In this document: positions 1-10,062 of the stretch, one piece after another | Numbering within the stretch: the first letter of the stretch is position 1 | Layout of the letters: each line of letters opens with the position of its first letter | Notes under the pieces: model-generated | Databases searched by the model: none | What the model was told of the DNA's origin: nothing | What the model saw: the letters and a program-made list of their open reading frames with translations, nothing else | Position numbers and translations under genes: made by a program | DNA from: an uncultured Acidimicrobiales bacterium | GTDB lineage: Bacteria > Actinomycetota > Acidimicrobiia > Acidimicrobiales > Iamiaceae | NCBI GenBank assembly: GCA_937926025.1 | Contig: CALANQ010000432.1 | Location: 1 to 19,362, forward strand | Reading direction: 5' to 3' | Length of the DNA: 19,362 nucleotides

Positions 1-106
1 TTTCCAGCTGGGGCTGCCGGCTCCGCAGCTCTTCGATCTTGAGGTACTGGGCGGCTTCGGAGAGGCTCTTGCGCAGGGTGCTGATGTCGTCGCTGACGTC
101 TCGCAT
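1..106 (-). CDS. prfB: Peptide chain release factor 2, N-terminal fragment (runs off left edge)
   Basis: Only the first 35 codons are in the window. They read MRDVSDDISTLRKSLSEAAQ and then continue with a Tyr-Leu-Lys-Ile stretch and further charged residues. This resembles the helical N-terminal region of bacterial RF2, which in actinobacteria commonly begins M-R-D-(F/V)-S-D-D. RF2 recognises UGA and UAA stop codons and triggers peptide release on the ribosome. An AGGA stretch at 117-120 lies about ten bases upstream of the ATG and can serve as a ribosome binding site. Context supports the call, because secA and hpf lie upstream on the same strand and the order hpf-secA-prfB is a classical one. 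No catalytic GGQ region is visible, so the identity rests on the N-terminus plus gene order. Confidence 0.68.
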   Translation of the reverse strand, partial: MRDVSDDISTLRKSLSEAAQYLKIEELRSRQPQLE

Positions 107-188
107 GGTCTCTTGATCCTGCCCGATCCCCCGCCGGTTCGGGCAACCGAGGGTCCGGATCGTCCCCGGGAGACGGCACACTGGGACC

Positions 189-584
189 GTGACCTCGACC
201 GTGTCGCCGCCTGTCCTGCTCTTCGACGGCGACTGCGCGTTCTGCTCCACGTGCGCGCGCTGGCTCACCGAGCACGTGCCCACCCCGGTCAGCCTGGAGC
301 CCTGGCAGTGGACCGACCTCGAGCCGCTCGGCGTCTCGGTCGACGAGGTCGATGCCGCCGTCGTGCTGGTCGACGTGAACCTGCACCGCACCCACGGCCC
401 CGAAGCCGTGGCCGGCCTGCTCCGGGCCAGCACTTCCGGCGCCTGGCGCGCGGTGGGGCGCGTCCTCGGCCTCCGCCCCGTGCTGGTGGTGGCGTGGCCG
501 GTCTACCGGTGGATCGCCCGCAACCGCCACCGCATGCCCGGCGGCACCGCCCAGTGCTCGCTGCCGCAGGCCGAGCGTCGCTGA
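189..584 (+). CDS. DCC-family thiol-disulfide oxidoreductase (DUF393/YuxK-like)
   Basis: This 131-residue protein begins at a GTG. Near its N-terminus it carries the family hallmark D-x-x-C-x-x-C (D13, C16, C19, within FDGDCAFC), followed by a hydrophobic central segment (about residues 90-110) and a short basic tail. The length is normal for the DCC family, which is predicted to have a thioredoxin-like fold and to carry out thiol-disulfide exchange; physiological substrates are generally unknown. It is divergent from prfB, with an 82-base gap, and lies 47 bases ahead of the ABC transporter genes on the same strand. No good Shine-Dalgarno sequence precedes the GTG. A CACACT at 177-182 could be a weak -10 element for a leaderless message. 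Family call is confident; role is not known. Confidence 0.85.
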   Translation: MTSTVSPPVLLFDGDCAFCSTCARWLTEHVPTPVSLEPWQWTDLEPLGVSVDEVDAAVVLVDVNLHRTHGPEAVAGLLRASTSGAWRAVGRVLGLRPVLVVAWPVYRWIARNRHRMPGGTAQCSLPQAERR

Positions 585-616
585 CAAATCCCTGAACGAA
601 CGAGGGGCCGGGTCCG

Positions 617-622
617 TAGCGT
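617..622 (+). promoter_or_regulatory. Putative -10 element of a leaderless promoter for the ABC exporter genes
   Basis: TAGCGT lies nine bases before the GTG start at 632, with no Shine-Dalgarno sequence in between. The same hexamer at a similar distance precedes comFC and the YczE-like gene in this window. No convincing -35 is seen. Inferred from position only. Confidence 0.45.
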
Positions 623-631
623 GGTCGGGCT

Positions 632-2386
632 GTGTCTGGTTCCGACTCCCCCGCCGACAGCCGCCTGCTGGCTCAGTACCTACGCCCCGAGCGCAGGCCC
701 CTCAGCGCGCTCCTGGGGCTCCTCGTGGTGGCCATGGTCCTGCCGCTGGCCGGCCCCCTGCTCATCGGCGCGTTCGTCGATGCCGCCCTCGACGGGGAGT
801 CGGCATCGCAGCTGGCCGCGCTCGGCGGCCTGTTCCTGCTGGCAACGCTCACCGGCGACGCCCTGCAGCTGGTCGTCACCTGGTACTCGGTGCGGCTGGC
901 CTGGCGGGTCGGCAACCGGCTCCGGGTCGACCTGTGCCGCCACGCGCTGGGGCTGGACCTGGACTGGCACGGCGACCACAGTGCCGGCCAGCTGATCGAG
1001 CGCATCGACGGCGACATCGATGCCGTCACCCGGTTCGCCTCCACGGCCGTGCTGCAGCTCGCCGGCAACGCCATCCTCGTGGCGGGCGTGCTGGTCATCT
1101 CGGCCGTCATCGACTGGCGGGCCAGCCTCCTCATCGCCATCACCGTCGGCATCGCCGTGGTGGTCCTCATCCGCATGCGCCGGGTCGCGGTGCCGTACTA
1201 CGACGAGGAGCGGGAGGTGCAGTCGCACCTCTACGGCGACCTCGAGGAGCGCCTGGGCGGCCTGGAGGACATCCGGGCCAACGGGGCCGGGCCGTGGGCG
1301 GTGCAGAAGCTGCACCAGCACTCGGCGGGCTGGTGGCGCACGGCGCGGCGGGCTGCGGCCCGCGGCGACGGCGGCCTCACGCTGGCCGGCGCCGTGTTCG
1401 CCGCCGGGTCCGTCGCGGTCCTGGCCCTCAGCGCCTGGCAGTGCCGCCGGGGCGAGCTCAGCGTCGGGTCGGTGCTCGCCCTGCTGCGCTTCTCGCAGAT
1501 GGTCAGCGATCCCCTGTGGCGGGTTGCCGAGCAGCTGGCCGAGGCCCAGAAGGCCATCGCCGGCACCCGGCGCGCCGCCCGGCTGCTGGCCGAGCGGTCC
1601 GCGCTGCCCGACGGCACCCGCGCCGATCTGCCGGCCGGCCCGCCGGCCATCGCGTTCGACGGCGTGTCCTTCGGCTACGGCACCGGCACCGACGTCCTGC
1701 GCGACGTCTCGTTCGACCTGCCCGCCGGCACCTCGGTAGGCGTGGTCGGGCGCACCGGCAGCGGCAAGACCACCATCGGTCGGCTCGTCGCCCGCCTCTG
1801 GGACACCGAGTCGGGCACCGTCTCGGTGGGCGGCATCGACGTCCGCCACCTGGAGCTGGCCGCGCTGCGGCGCCGCATCGGCATCGTGACCCAGGAGGTC
1901 GAGGTGTTCCGGGCATCGGTCCGCGACAACCTCACCGTGTTCGGCACCCTCGGCGCCGGCGACGAGGACGTGGTGGCGGCGCTGGACACCGTGGGCCTGG
2001 GCGACTGGTTCCGCAGCCTGGACGACGGCCTCGACCAGCACCTCGAAGGCGACACCGAGCTCTCCGCCGGCGAGGGCCAGCTGCTCGCGTTCGCCCGCCT
2101 GCTGCTGGCCGACCCGGGGGTGGTCATCCTCGACGAGGCCTCGAGCCGCCTCGATCCCCACACCGAGGAGCAGCTCATCGCCGCCACCGACCGGCTGCTG
2201 GCCGGCCGCACGGCCATCATCATCGCCCACCGGCTCTCCACCCTGGACCGGGTGGATCAGATCCTGGTCCTCGACCACGGCCGGCTCGTGGAGCACGGCC
2301 CCCGAGCTGCGCTGGCCGCCGACCCCGACAGCCGCTTCCACCACCTGCTGGCCACCAGCCGCGCCGCGCAGGGAGCCACACGATGA
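632..2386 (+). CDS. ABC exporter half-transporter, TMD-NBD (first of a pair)
   Basis: This 584-residue half-transporter has a membrane domain at about residues 20-310 with several hydrophobic helices, then a nucleotide-binding domain. Visible NBD motifs are Walker A GRTGSGKT (373-380), an atypical signature LSAGEGQ (477-483) in place of LSGGQ, Walker B VVILDE with the catalytic Glu (497-502), the D-loop SRLD and the switch His in AHRLS (H533). The length is usual for type IV ABC exporters. The GTG at 632 is preferred because TAGCGT lies just upstream. Its stop overlaps the ATG of the next ABC gene (ATGA at 2383-2386), so the two are translationally coupled and probably form a heterodimer. The substrate cannot be read from the sequence: a lipid, peptide or drug is possible. 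Confidence 0.93.
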   Translation: MSGSDSPADSRLLAQYLRPERRPLSALLGLLVVAMVLPLAGPLLIGAFVDAALDGESASQLAALGGLFLLATLTGDALQLVVTWYSVRLAWRVGNRLRVDLCRHALGLDLDWHGDHSAGQLIERIDGDIDAVTRFASTAVLQLAGNAILVAGVLVISAVIDWRASLLIAITVGIAVVVLIRMRRVAVPYYDEEREVQSHLYGDLEERLGGLEDIRANGAGPWAVQKLHQHSAGWWRTARRAAARGDGGLTLAGAVFAAGSVAVLALSAWQCRRGELSVGSVLALLRFSQMVSDPLWRVAEQLAEAQKAIAGTRRAARLLAERSALPDGTRADLPAGPPAIAFDGVSFGYGTGTDVLRDVSFDLPAGTSVGVVGRTGSGKTTIGRLVARLWDTESGTVSVGGIDVRHLELAALRRRIGIVTQEVEVFRASVRDNLTVFGTLGAGDEDVVAALDTVGLGDWFRSLDDGLDQHLEGDTELSAGEGQLLAFARLLLADPGVVILDEASSRLDPHTEEQLIAATDRLLAGRTAIIIAHRLSTLDRVDQILVLDHGRLVEHGPRAALAADPDSRFHHLLATSRAAQGATR

Positions 2387-4091
2387 GCGCCCCCGAGACC
2401 GTCAGCAGCGCCCGGTTCGCCTGGCGCATCCTCAAGGCCGACCCCATCACCTGGGGGATCTCGCTCGCCCTCTGGGTGGCGTTCTTCTCCATGCCCCTGC
2501 CCGCCGGCCTGGTCCTGCGGGCCATCCTGGACCAGCTGCCCACCGGCGACGGGCCGCTGGTGCTGCTGTTCGCGGTGCTGGTCGGGTTCGAGGTCGGCCG
2601 CTGGATCATCCTGTTCCCGGCCATCATCCAGTGGCACGGCGCGTGGGTGTTCTGGCACACGGTCCCGCGGGTCAACGCGCTGCGCTCGTTGGTGTCGGAC
2701 CCGGGGCCGGCCACCGGCCGCCTGCCCGGGTCGCCGGGCGAGGCCGTGAGCCGCTTCCGCGACGATGCCCGCGACGTGGCCCAGGTGCTCGACGTGTGGC
2801 TGGACCTGATCGCCGCCGGCATCACCACCGTGGCCGGCGTCGTCGTCCTGTACCTGATCTCGCCCCTGGCGGCCACGGCCATCGTCGCCCCGATCCTCCT
2901 CGTGCTGGGCATCGGCCACCTCCTGGCCGCCCGCCTGCGCGAGTGGCGGTGGAGGCCACCGCCGGGGTCACCGGGTTCATCGGCGACGCGTTCGGCGCCA
3001 TCGCCACCGTCAAGGTGGCGGCCGCCGAGCCGGCCATCCTGGAGCGCTTCGCCCGCCTCGGCAGCACGCGAGCCGTGGCCGCCCGCAGCGACCAGGTCGG
3101 CACCCAGCTGGCCCAGACGCTGGGCGGCATCACCGCCAACGCCGGCCTCGGGCTGGCGCTGGTCCTGATCGCCCCGGCCATGAGCCGGGGCGAGCTCTCC
3201 ACCGGCGACATCGGCCTGTTCACCACCTACGCCACGGCGGTGGCCAGCCTTCCCCGCATCACCGCCCGCTGGTCCACGGCCCAGCGACAGGGCGACGTGT
3301 CGGCGGCCCGGCTCGGCCGCCTCCTCCCCGGCCACGACCCGGACCTCGCGTCGGCCGACGTGCCCACCTTCCTGCGCTCGGGTCCGCCGGAGCTGCCCGT
3401 CATCACCCCGTCGATCCCGGCCGCCCGCTCGGGCCGGGACCGGCTCGATCACCTGGAGGTGCGCGACCTGCGGGTCCACCTCGACGACACCGATCAGCTG
3501 GCCGGCGTCGACCTCACCGTCCGACGGGGCGAGTTCGTGGTCATCACCGGGCCGGTCGGCGCCGGGAAGTCGGTGCTGCTGCGCGCCCTGCTGGGCCTGG
3601 TGCCCCGGAGCGCCGGGACCGTGTGGTGGAACGGCGAGGAGATCCTCGACCCGGCCATGTTCCTGGTCCCGCCCCGGGCGGCCTACCTGCCCCAGGTGCC
3701 CCGGTTGTTCTCGGAGTCGCTCGCCGACACCGTCCTGCTCGGCCACGACCCGGCGGGCCTCCCCGCCGCGCTCGAGGCCGCCCGCCTGCACGAGGACCTG
3801 GCCGACATGCCCCACGGCCTCGGCACCACCGTCGGCCCGAAGGGCGTCCGCCTCTCCGGTGGCCAGATCCAGCGCACCGCCGCCGCCCGCGCCCTGGTCC
3901 GCACGCCGGAGCTGCTGGTGGTCGACGACCTGTCCAGCGCCCTCGACGTCGCCACCGAGACGGAGATCTGGGACGGGCTCTTCGCCCCCGACGCGACGAA
4001 GCTCACCGTGCTGGCGGTGAGCCATCGACCCCGGGTGCTCGCCCGGGCGGATCAGGTGGTGGAGCTTCGGGCCGGTCGCCGGGTCACGTGA
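2383..4091 (+). pseudogene. ABC exporter half-transporter, TMD-NBD (second of a pair), with frameshift near 2948
   Basis: Two reading frames together encode one half-transporter. The first runs from ATG 2383 through the early transmembrane helices to about 2949. The rest of the membrane domain (from EATAGVTGFIG) and the whole NBD continue in another frame to the TGA at 4089-4091. The span is 1709 bases, two over a multiple of three, so restoring one lost base (for example a third G at 2948-2949) gives about 569 residues. NBD motifs are intact: Walker A GPVGAGKS (3549-3572), signature LSGGQ (3852-3866), Walker B LLVVDD (3912-3929) and a switch His in VSHRP. The residue after the Walker B Asp is Asp, not the catalytic Glu. 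This fits the degenerate-site subunit of a heterodimeric exporter. It could be a real pseudogene or a sequencing error; the good preservation downstream favours an error or a very recent mutation. Confidence 0.85.
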
Positions 4092-4130
4092 CCCGGCGAC
4101 CAGCACCCGGTTCCTCGGCTCCGCGGAGCC
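4074..4130. terminator. Perfect 28-bp palindrome plus a second 14-bp palindrome, probable bidirectional terminator
   Basis: GGTCGCCGGGTCAC (4074-4087) is followed directly by its exact reverse complement (4088-4101), centred on CACGTG. As RNA this can form a 12-bp stem with a 4-base loop. It spans the stop codon of the second ABC gene. A second palindrome, GGCTCCGCGGAGCC, lies at 4117-4130. Both sit in the 46-base gap between convergent genes, which suits a two-way terminator. There is no T-run, as is common in high-GC actinobacteria. Confidence 0.55.
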
Positions 4131-4137
4131 TGCGAGC

Positions 4138-4344
4138 TCAGGTGGCTTTGATGCCCCGCCAGTCGTTGCCCAGGCGGTGCTCCCACGGGAGCAGCGGGCG
4201 GGGCGTGCCCATGTCGGCGCGGGCCCACGGCAGGTAGCGCTTGGTCCCCGTCACGGTGACCCGGGCCTCGGAAGGCATCATCGGCCGGTTCGAGTTGTAG
4301 CCCTCGATCCAGTTCCATGCGTACAGCGACTTGGTCTCACTCAT
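4138..4344 (-). CDS. Small conserved-looking hypothetical protein, 68 residues
   Basis: I do not recognise this protein. It begins MSETKSLYAWNWIEGYNSNR and is rich in Trp, Tyr, Pro and Arg, with no signal peptide, membrane helix or cysteine. The composition (W10, W12, W40, W53, W62) looks like a small folded or RNA/protein-binding cytosolic domain rather than a chance frame. Support for its being real comes from a TACCGT -10 box seven bases before the ATG, a convergent terminator-like palindrome beyond its stop, and the absence of any better gene in the stretch. It follows secA on the same strand after about 110 bases but has its own promoter. Function unknown. Confidence 0.66.
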   Translation of the reverse strand: MSETKSLYAWNWIEGYNSNRPMMPSEARVTVTGTKRYLPWARADMGTPRPLLPWEHRLGNDWRGIKAT

Positions 4345-4351
4345 GGGTGGG

Positions 4352-4357
4352 ACGGTA
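4352..4357 (-). promoter_or_regulatory. Putative -10 element, leaderless, for the 68-residue protein
   Basis: On the minus strand TACCGT is followed by seven bases and then the ATG at 4344, leaving no room for a Shine-Dalgarno sequence. An ACCCG/CGGGT inverted repeat around 4363-4378 covers the expected -35 area and could be a regulator site, but it is short. Confidence 0.45.
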
Positions 4358-4415
4358 CGGACGCACCCGTTCGATCGGGTTTCGCGACTGTTGGCGATCC
4401 GTTGCGCTTGGCTGA

Positions 4416-4435
4416 CGCTGACCTGAACCTCAGCG
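4416..4435 (-). terminator. Possible secA terminator hairpin
   Basis: CGCTGA (4416-4421) and TCAGCG (4430-4435) form a 6-bp stem with an 8-base loop about 20 bases beyond the secA stop on the minus strand. The stem is short and there is no T-run, so this is a weak call. Confidence 0.25.
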
Positions 4436-4455
4436 CGGGTGGTGTCCCGGGGCCG

Positions 4456-7167
<2,712 letters not shown>

Positions 7168-7177
7168 GAGGTCCGCA

Positions 7178-7183
7178 AGTGTA
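7178..7183 (-). promoter_or_regulatory. Putative -10 element for secA
   Basis: On the minus strand TACACT is followed by ten bases and the secA ATG. Transcription would begin at or within a few bases of the start codon. It also argues against the upstream alternative ATG, which would lie 5' of the promoter. Confidence 0.45.
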
Positions 7184-7300
7184 CGCCCCCCGCCCCGCAA
7201 CGCAGATCGGGCGGTCAGCGAGGCGTCAGGGGTTTCCTAGGATGCGCCCGACCCGGGCCCCGCAGGGTTCCCGGCCGCCGCCACGAGCACCGGAGGAACC

Positions 7301-8236
7301 ATGGCCCGCCACCAGTACGGCATCTTCGCCGAGGGCACCCGCGCCCAGCACCACCTGGAGCTCGAGCTCCGCGCGGACGCCACCGCCGAGGCCGTCGGCA
7401 CGGCCCTGGTCGACGTCCGGCTGGCCAACGCCCAGCACCGCACCAACGGCGGCACCAACCTGGTCATCGGCTTCGGCCCGGCCGCCTGGGCGCTGTTCCC
7501 CGAGGCCCTGCCCACCCTCGCGGTCACCCCGTTCCCCGGCTACCGCAACGAGGCCGCCGGCCTGGAGGCCCCGGCCACCCAGCAGGACCTGTGGGTGTGG
7601 GTCCACGGCCCCGAGCAGGACCTGGTCATCGATGTCGTGCGGGCGGTGGCCCGGGCCCTGGAGCCGGTCGCCACCGTCACGCTGGACCAGCCGGCGTTCG
7701 TGTACCACGACTCCCGGGACCTCACCGGGTTCATCGACGGCACCGCCAACCCGTACCTCGACGAGGCCCCCGGGAAGGCCGTGGTCGCCGACGACCAGCC
7801 GGGTGCCGGCGGTTGCTACGCCATGGCCATGCGGTTCGTGCACGACCTCGCCGCCTTCGACGCGCTGCCCGTGGCCGACCAGGAGCTGGTGTTCGGCCGG
7901 ACCAAGGTCGACAGCGTGGAGCTCCCCGCGGACCGGAAGCCGGCGGACTCCCACATCGCCCGGGCCGAGGTCGAGGACGACGACGGCGAGGAGCTGGTGG
8001 TCTACCGGCGCAGCGTGCCGTGGGCCACGGCGCTCGAGCAGGGCCTCCACTTCGTGGCGTTCGGTGCCGACACCGACCGGTTCGATCGCCAGCTCCGGCA
8101 CATGTACGGCCTCGTCGACGACGGCCTGGTCGACCGCCTGCTGTCGTTCACCACCCCGGTCACGGGGTCGTTCTGGTTCTGCCCGTCGGTGGAGGCGCTC
8201 GACGCCGTGGCCCCGCTCCCCGACGACGAGGACTGA
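7301..8236 (+). CDS. DyP-type haem peroxidase (cytosolic, YfeX-like)
   Basis: This 311-residue protein belongs to the dye-decolorizing peroxidase family, haem enzymes that use hydrogen peroxide to oxidise dyes, phenolics or metal ions. The family motif GxxDG is present as GFIDGTANP with the distal Asp at D146. The probable proximal haem ligand is H218 in DSHIARAEV, and a distal Arg is available in VYRRSVPW (R236 or R237). There is no Tat or Sec signal, so it is not the exported class A type. The C-terminus (PLPDDED) lacks an encapsulin cargo-loading peptide, so compartment packaging is not supported. The ATG at 7301 has GGAGG five bases upstream. A TAGGAT at 7238-7243 could be its -10, giving a leader of about 50 bases. 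It is divergent from secA. Confidence 0.93.
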   Translation: MARHQYGIFAEGTRAQHHLELELRADATAEAVGTALVDVRLANAQHRTNGGTNLVIGFGPAAWALFPEALPTLAVTPFPGYRNEAAGLEAPATQQDLWVWVHGPEQDLVIDVVRAVARALEPVATVTLDQPAFVYHDSRDLTGFIDGTANPYLDEAPGKAVVADDQPGAGGCYAMAMRFVHDLAAFDALPVADQELVFGRTKVDSVELPADRKPADSHIARAEVEDDDGEELVVYRRSVPWATALEQGLHFVAFGADTDRFDRQLRHMYGLVDDGLVDRLLSFTTPVTGSFWFCPSVEALDAVAPLPDDED

Positions 8237-8254
8237 CCGCCCGAGCGCTCGCCC

Positions 8255-8302
8255 TTGACACCTCGTTTGTATCATTGTAGCAATGCATTGATACAAAGGA
8301 GG
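8255..8302 (+). promoter_or_regulatory. Promoter with AT-rich palindromic operator, probably for the GntR/YtrA regulator of this operon
   Basis: TTGACA (8255-8260) is a perfect -35. TTGTATCA (8267-8274) and TGATACAA (8289-8296) are exact inverted repeats 14 bases apart, and several inner positions are also symmetric, giving an imperfect 30-bp palindrome. A -10 of the form TAGCAAT falls inside it at 8278-8284, 17 bases after the -35, so a bound repressor would block RNA polymerase. A strong ribosome binding site AAAGGAGG (8295-8302) follows immediately. The stretch is far more AT-rich than its surroundings. The encoded GntR regulator at 9161 is the obvious binding candidate (inference). Confidence 0.75.
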
Positions 8303-8307
8303 TGGTG

Positions 8308-9164
8308 ATGGGAGCGTCGTTCGCACCCCTCGCACTCGGCGCCCTCATCACGATCGTGTGGGCCCTGTGCCTGGTCGGCTGGTTCACCCACGCGGTCCAC
8401 GACCCGGACCAGCGGATCCACTGGGCGGCGGCCCACGGGGTCGCCGTCACGCCCGCCAACCGGGCGCTGATCGCCTGGTGGGTGCAGCTCTCGGGCACCC
8501 TCCGGGTCATCGGCGCGGTGTCCGGCATGGTGCTGGGCACCCTGTTCGACCGCGCCTTCGCCGTGTCGACCTCCACGGGCATCGGCTTCTGGGTGTGGAT
8601 CGTCGTCGGCTGGGTCGTCGGCGGCACGTGGGCGTGGGAGGTCGTCACCCGCTCCTCGGACCGTCCGGCCGGAGCCGCGTCGCTCGTCCCCCGCCGCCCG
8701 GCCGACTACGTGCCCGGCGCCATCCGCTGGCCCCCACCATCGCCATCGCCGCCTCGGGCCGCTGGCTCGGCCCCATCGACGACCCCACGGGGTTCCCCGT
8801 GGCCGGCCCCGTCGCCCGCTGGCTCCTCGCCGTCGGCGCCGTCGTGCTGGCCGTCGCCGCCACCGCGATGGTCTCGCGGGTCGTCGCCCGGGGCCAGGCG
8901 GCGGCCGATCCCGACGTGCTCGCCGCCGACGATGCCATCCGGGCCACCACCATCCACCTGATCAGCGGCGGTGCCACGGCCGCCATCCTCCTCCTGGGCG
9001 TCCAGGCGGCGCAGTTCGTCCTCCAGCCCCGCCAGCTGCCGTTCGGGGTGCGGGGCTGGGCGCCGCTCGCGCTCGTCCTCGGCGCCTGGTTCTCCAGCCG
9101 CTACCTCGCCAACCGGCCGTGGCGGGTGCGCCGCGCCGGGCTCGACCAGGCGGCGGCCCGGTGA
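8308..9164 (+). pseudogene. Integral membrane protein (about 6 TM) of a GntR operon, with frameshift near 8731
   Basis: Two frames together encode one membrane protein. From the ATG at 8308 (AAAGGAGG six bases upstream) the first frame gives three hydrophobic helices and runs well to VPGAIRW at 8730, after which it becomes low-complexity Pro/Ser. The next frame picks up with TIAIAASGRWLGPIDD and three further helices, ending at TGA 9162-9164. The span is 857 bases, so one lost base restores a 285-residue product; a C lost from the run at 8731-8735 fits exactly. I do not recognise the family. Genes for such membrane proteins are often found next to YtrA-type GntR regulators. The stop overlaps the GTG of the regulator gene. 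Sequencing error and true mutation are both possible. Confidence 0.75.
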
Positions 9165-9553
9165 TCATCCGCATCCAGACCGACAGCCCGGTCCCGCCCT
9201 ACGCCCAGGTCCGGGATCAGATCGCCACCATGATCCGGTCCGGCGTGGCCGTGCCGGGTGCCCGCCTCCCGGCCATCCGCCACCTCGCCAACGATCTGGG
9301 CGTCGCCCCGAACACCATCGCCCGTGCCTACCGCGAGCTGGAGCAGGACGGGCTGGTCGCCAGCCGTGGCCGCAACGGCACCACGGTCCTGGCGGCTCCT
9401 CCTCCGGCAGCCACAGCGGTCGACGACGAGGTGGCCGAGGCCGCCGCCCTGTTCGCGCTGGAGGCCGCCCACCGCGGCATCGACCTCAACCGTGCGCTCG
9501 ACGCGGTGCGCACCGCGTTCGGGACCCTCGACGACCGACGGCAGTTCTCGTGA
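9161..9553 (+). CDS. GntR-family transcriptional regulator, YtrA subfamily
   Basis: This 130-residue regulator has an N-terminal winged helix-turn-helix (about residues 5-75) containing PPYAQVRDQIATMI, the recognition region LANDLGVAPNTIARAYREL, and the wing GLVASRGRNGTTV. Only about 50 residues remain after it, the short helical C-terminus typical of the YtrA subfamily rather than the large effector domains of FadR or HutC types. The GTG at 9161 overlaps the stop of the membrane protein (GTGA), which indicates coupled translation; the next in-frame upstream start would add an unlikely Arg/Pro-rich leader. YtrA-type regulators generally repress their own operon and respond to cell-envelope stress. 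The palindrome at 8267-8296 is its likely binding site (inference). Confidence 0.9.
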   Translation: MIIRIQTDSPVPPYAQVRDQIATMIRSGVAVPGARLPAIRHLANDLGVAPNTIARAYRELEQDGLVASRGRNGTTVLAAPPPAATAVDDEVAEAAALFALEAAHRGIDLNRALDAVRTAFGTLDDRRQFS

Positions 9554-10044
9554 TGCGGGCACCGATCGCCCGGTTCGTGGGCGTGGTCGCTGCGCTCGGG
9601 CTGGTCCTGGTGCTGGCGGCGTGGACCGGTGCCACCGCACCCGGCCTCCACGCCCAAGAGGTCGGCGAGGGCACCCAGGACGGCGGGCGCACCGGCTACC
9701 TGATCGCCCAGATCGACAACCAGGGCACGCTCCCCGTCGCCATCGGGGCCATCCGCTGGACCAGCCCCGGACTGACCGGGGAGCAGGTCCTGATCGGCCC
9801 GCTCGACGGCGCCCCGGACGGGGCGGCCCCCTTCGAGCCGTTCACGATCGAGGGCGGCCAGCAGGTGGCGGTCCTGCTGCGCGGCACGATCTCCTGCCCG
9901 CTGCCGGGCGAGGTCGTGACGGTGGCGTCCGATGCCCTGGTGGTGGACGCGAAGCCGGTGGCGGGCCCGGCCCGCAGGCTGACCCTCGAGCTCGGCGGCA
10001 GCGAGGCGGGCATGGAGCGGACGCTCCCCTGCCCGCCTCGCTGA
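9553..10044 (+). CDS. Exported protein of unknown function, last gene of the GntR operon
   Basis: This 163-residue protein starts at an ATG that overlaps the GntR stop (TGATG at 9551-9555), so it belongs to the same operon. Residues 7-25 form a hydrophobic segment after a short basic start, followed by a GLHAQ-type region, which fits a signal peptide or a membrane anchor; there is no lipobox Cys. The mature part is rich in Gly, Pro and beta-forming residues and has two cysteines, one in SCPLPG and one at LPCPPR near the C-terminus, which could form a disulfide outside the cell. I see no catalytic motif. It ends 18 bases from the convergent hpf stop. Function unknown; it may act with the membrane protein encoded earlier in the operon. 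Confidence 0.82.
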   Translation: MRAPIARFVGVVAALGLVLVLAAWTGATAPGLHAQEVGEGTQDGGRTGYLIAQIDNQGTLPVAIGAIRWTSPGLTGEQVLIGPLDGAPDGAAPFEPFTIEGGQQVAVLLRGTISCPLPGEVVTVASDALVVDAKPVAGPARRLTLELGGSEAGMERTLPCPPR

Positions 10045-10062
10045 CGACGCCAGAACCTGCCG

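Noticed and set aside
7242..7301. Leaderless start at ATG 7242 for the peroxidase
   Set aside because: That ATG is in a different frame from the peroxidase. The start at 7301 has a good GGAGG and the family N-terminus.
8200..8236. Encapsulin cargo-loading peptide on the DyP peroxidase
   Set aside because: The C-terminus is acidic (PLPDDED) with no hydrophobic-Gly-Ser-Leu-type tail, and no encapsulin shell gene is in the window.
8725..8740. Programmed ribosomal frameshift in the membrane protein
   Set aside because: No slippery heptamer with a stop in the zero frame nearby, and no downstream pseudoknot is apparent. A lost C explains it more simply.
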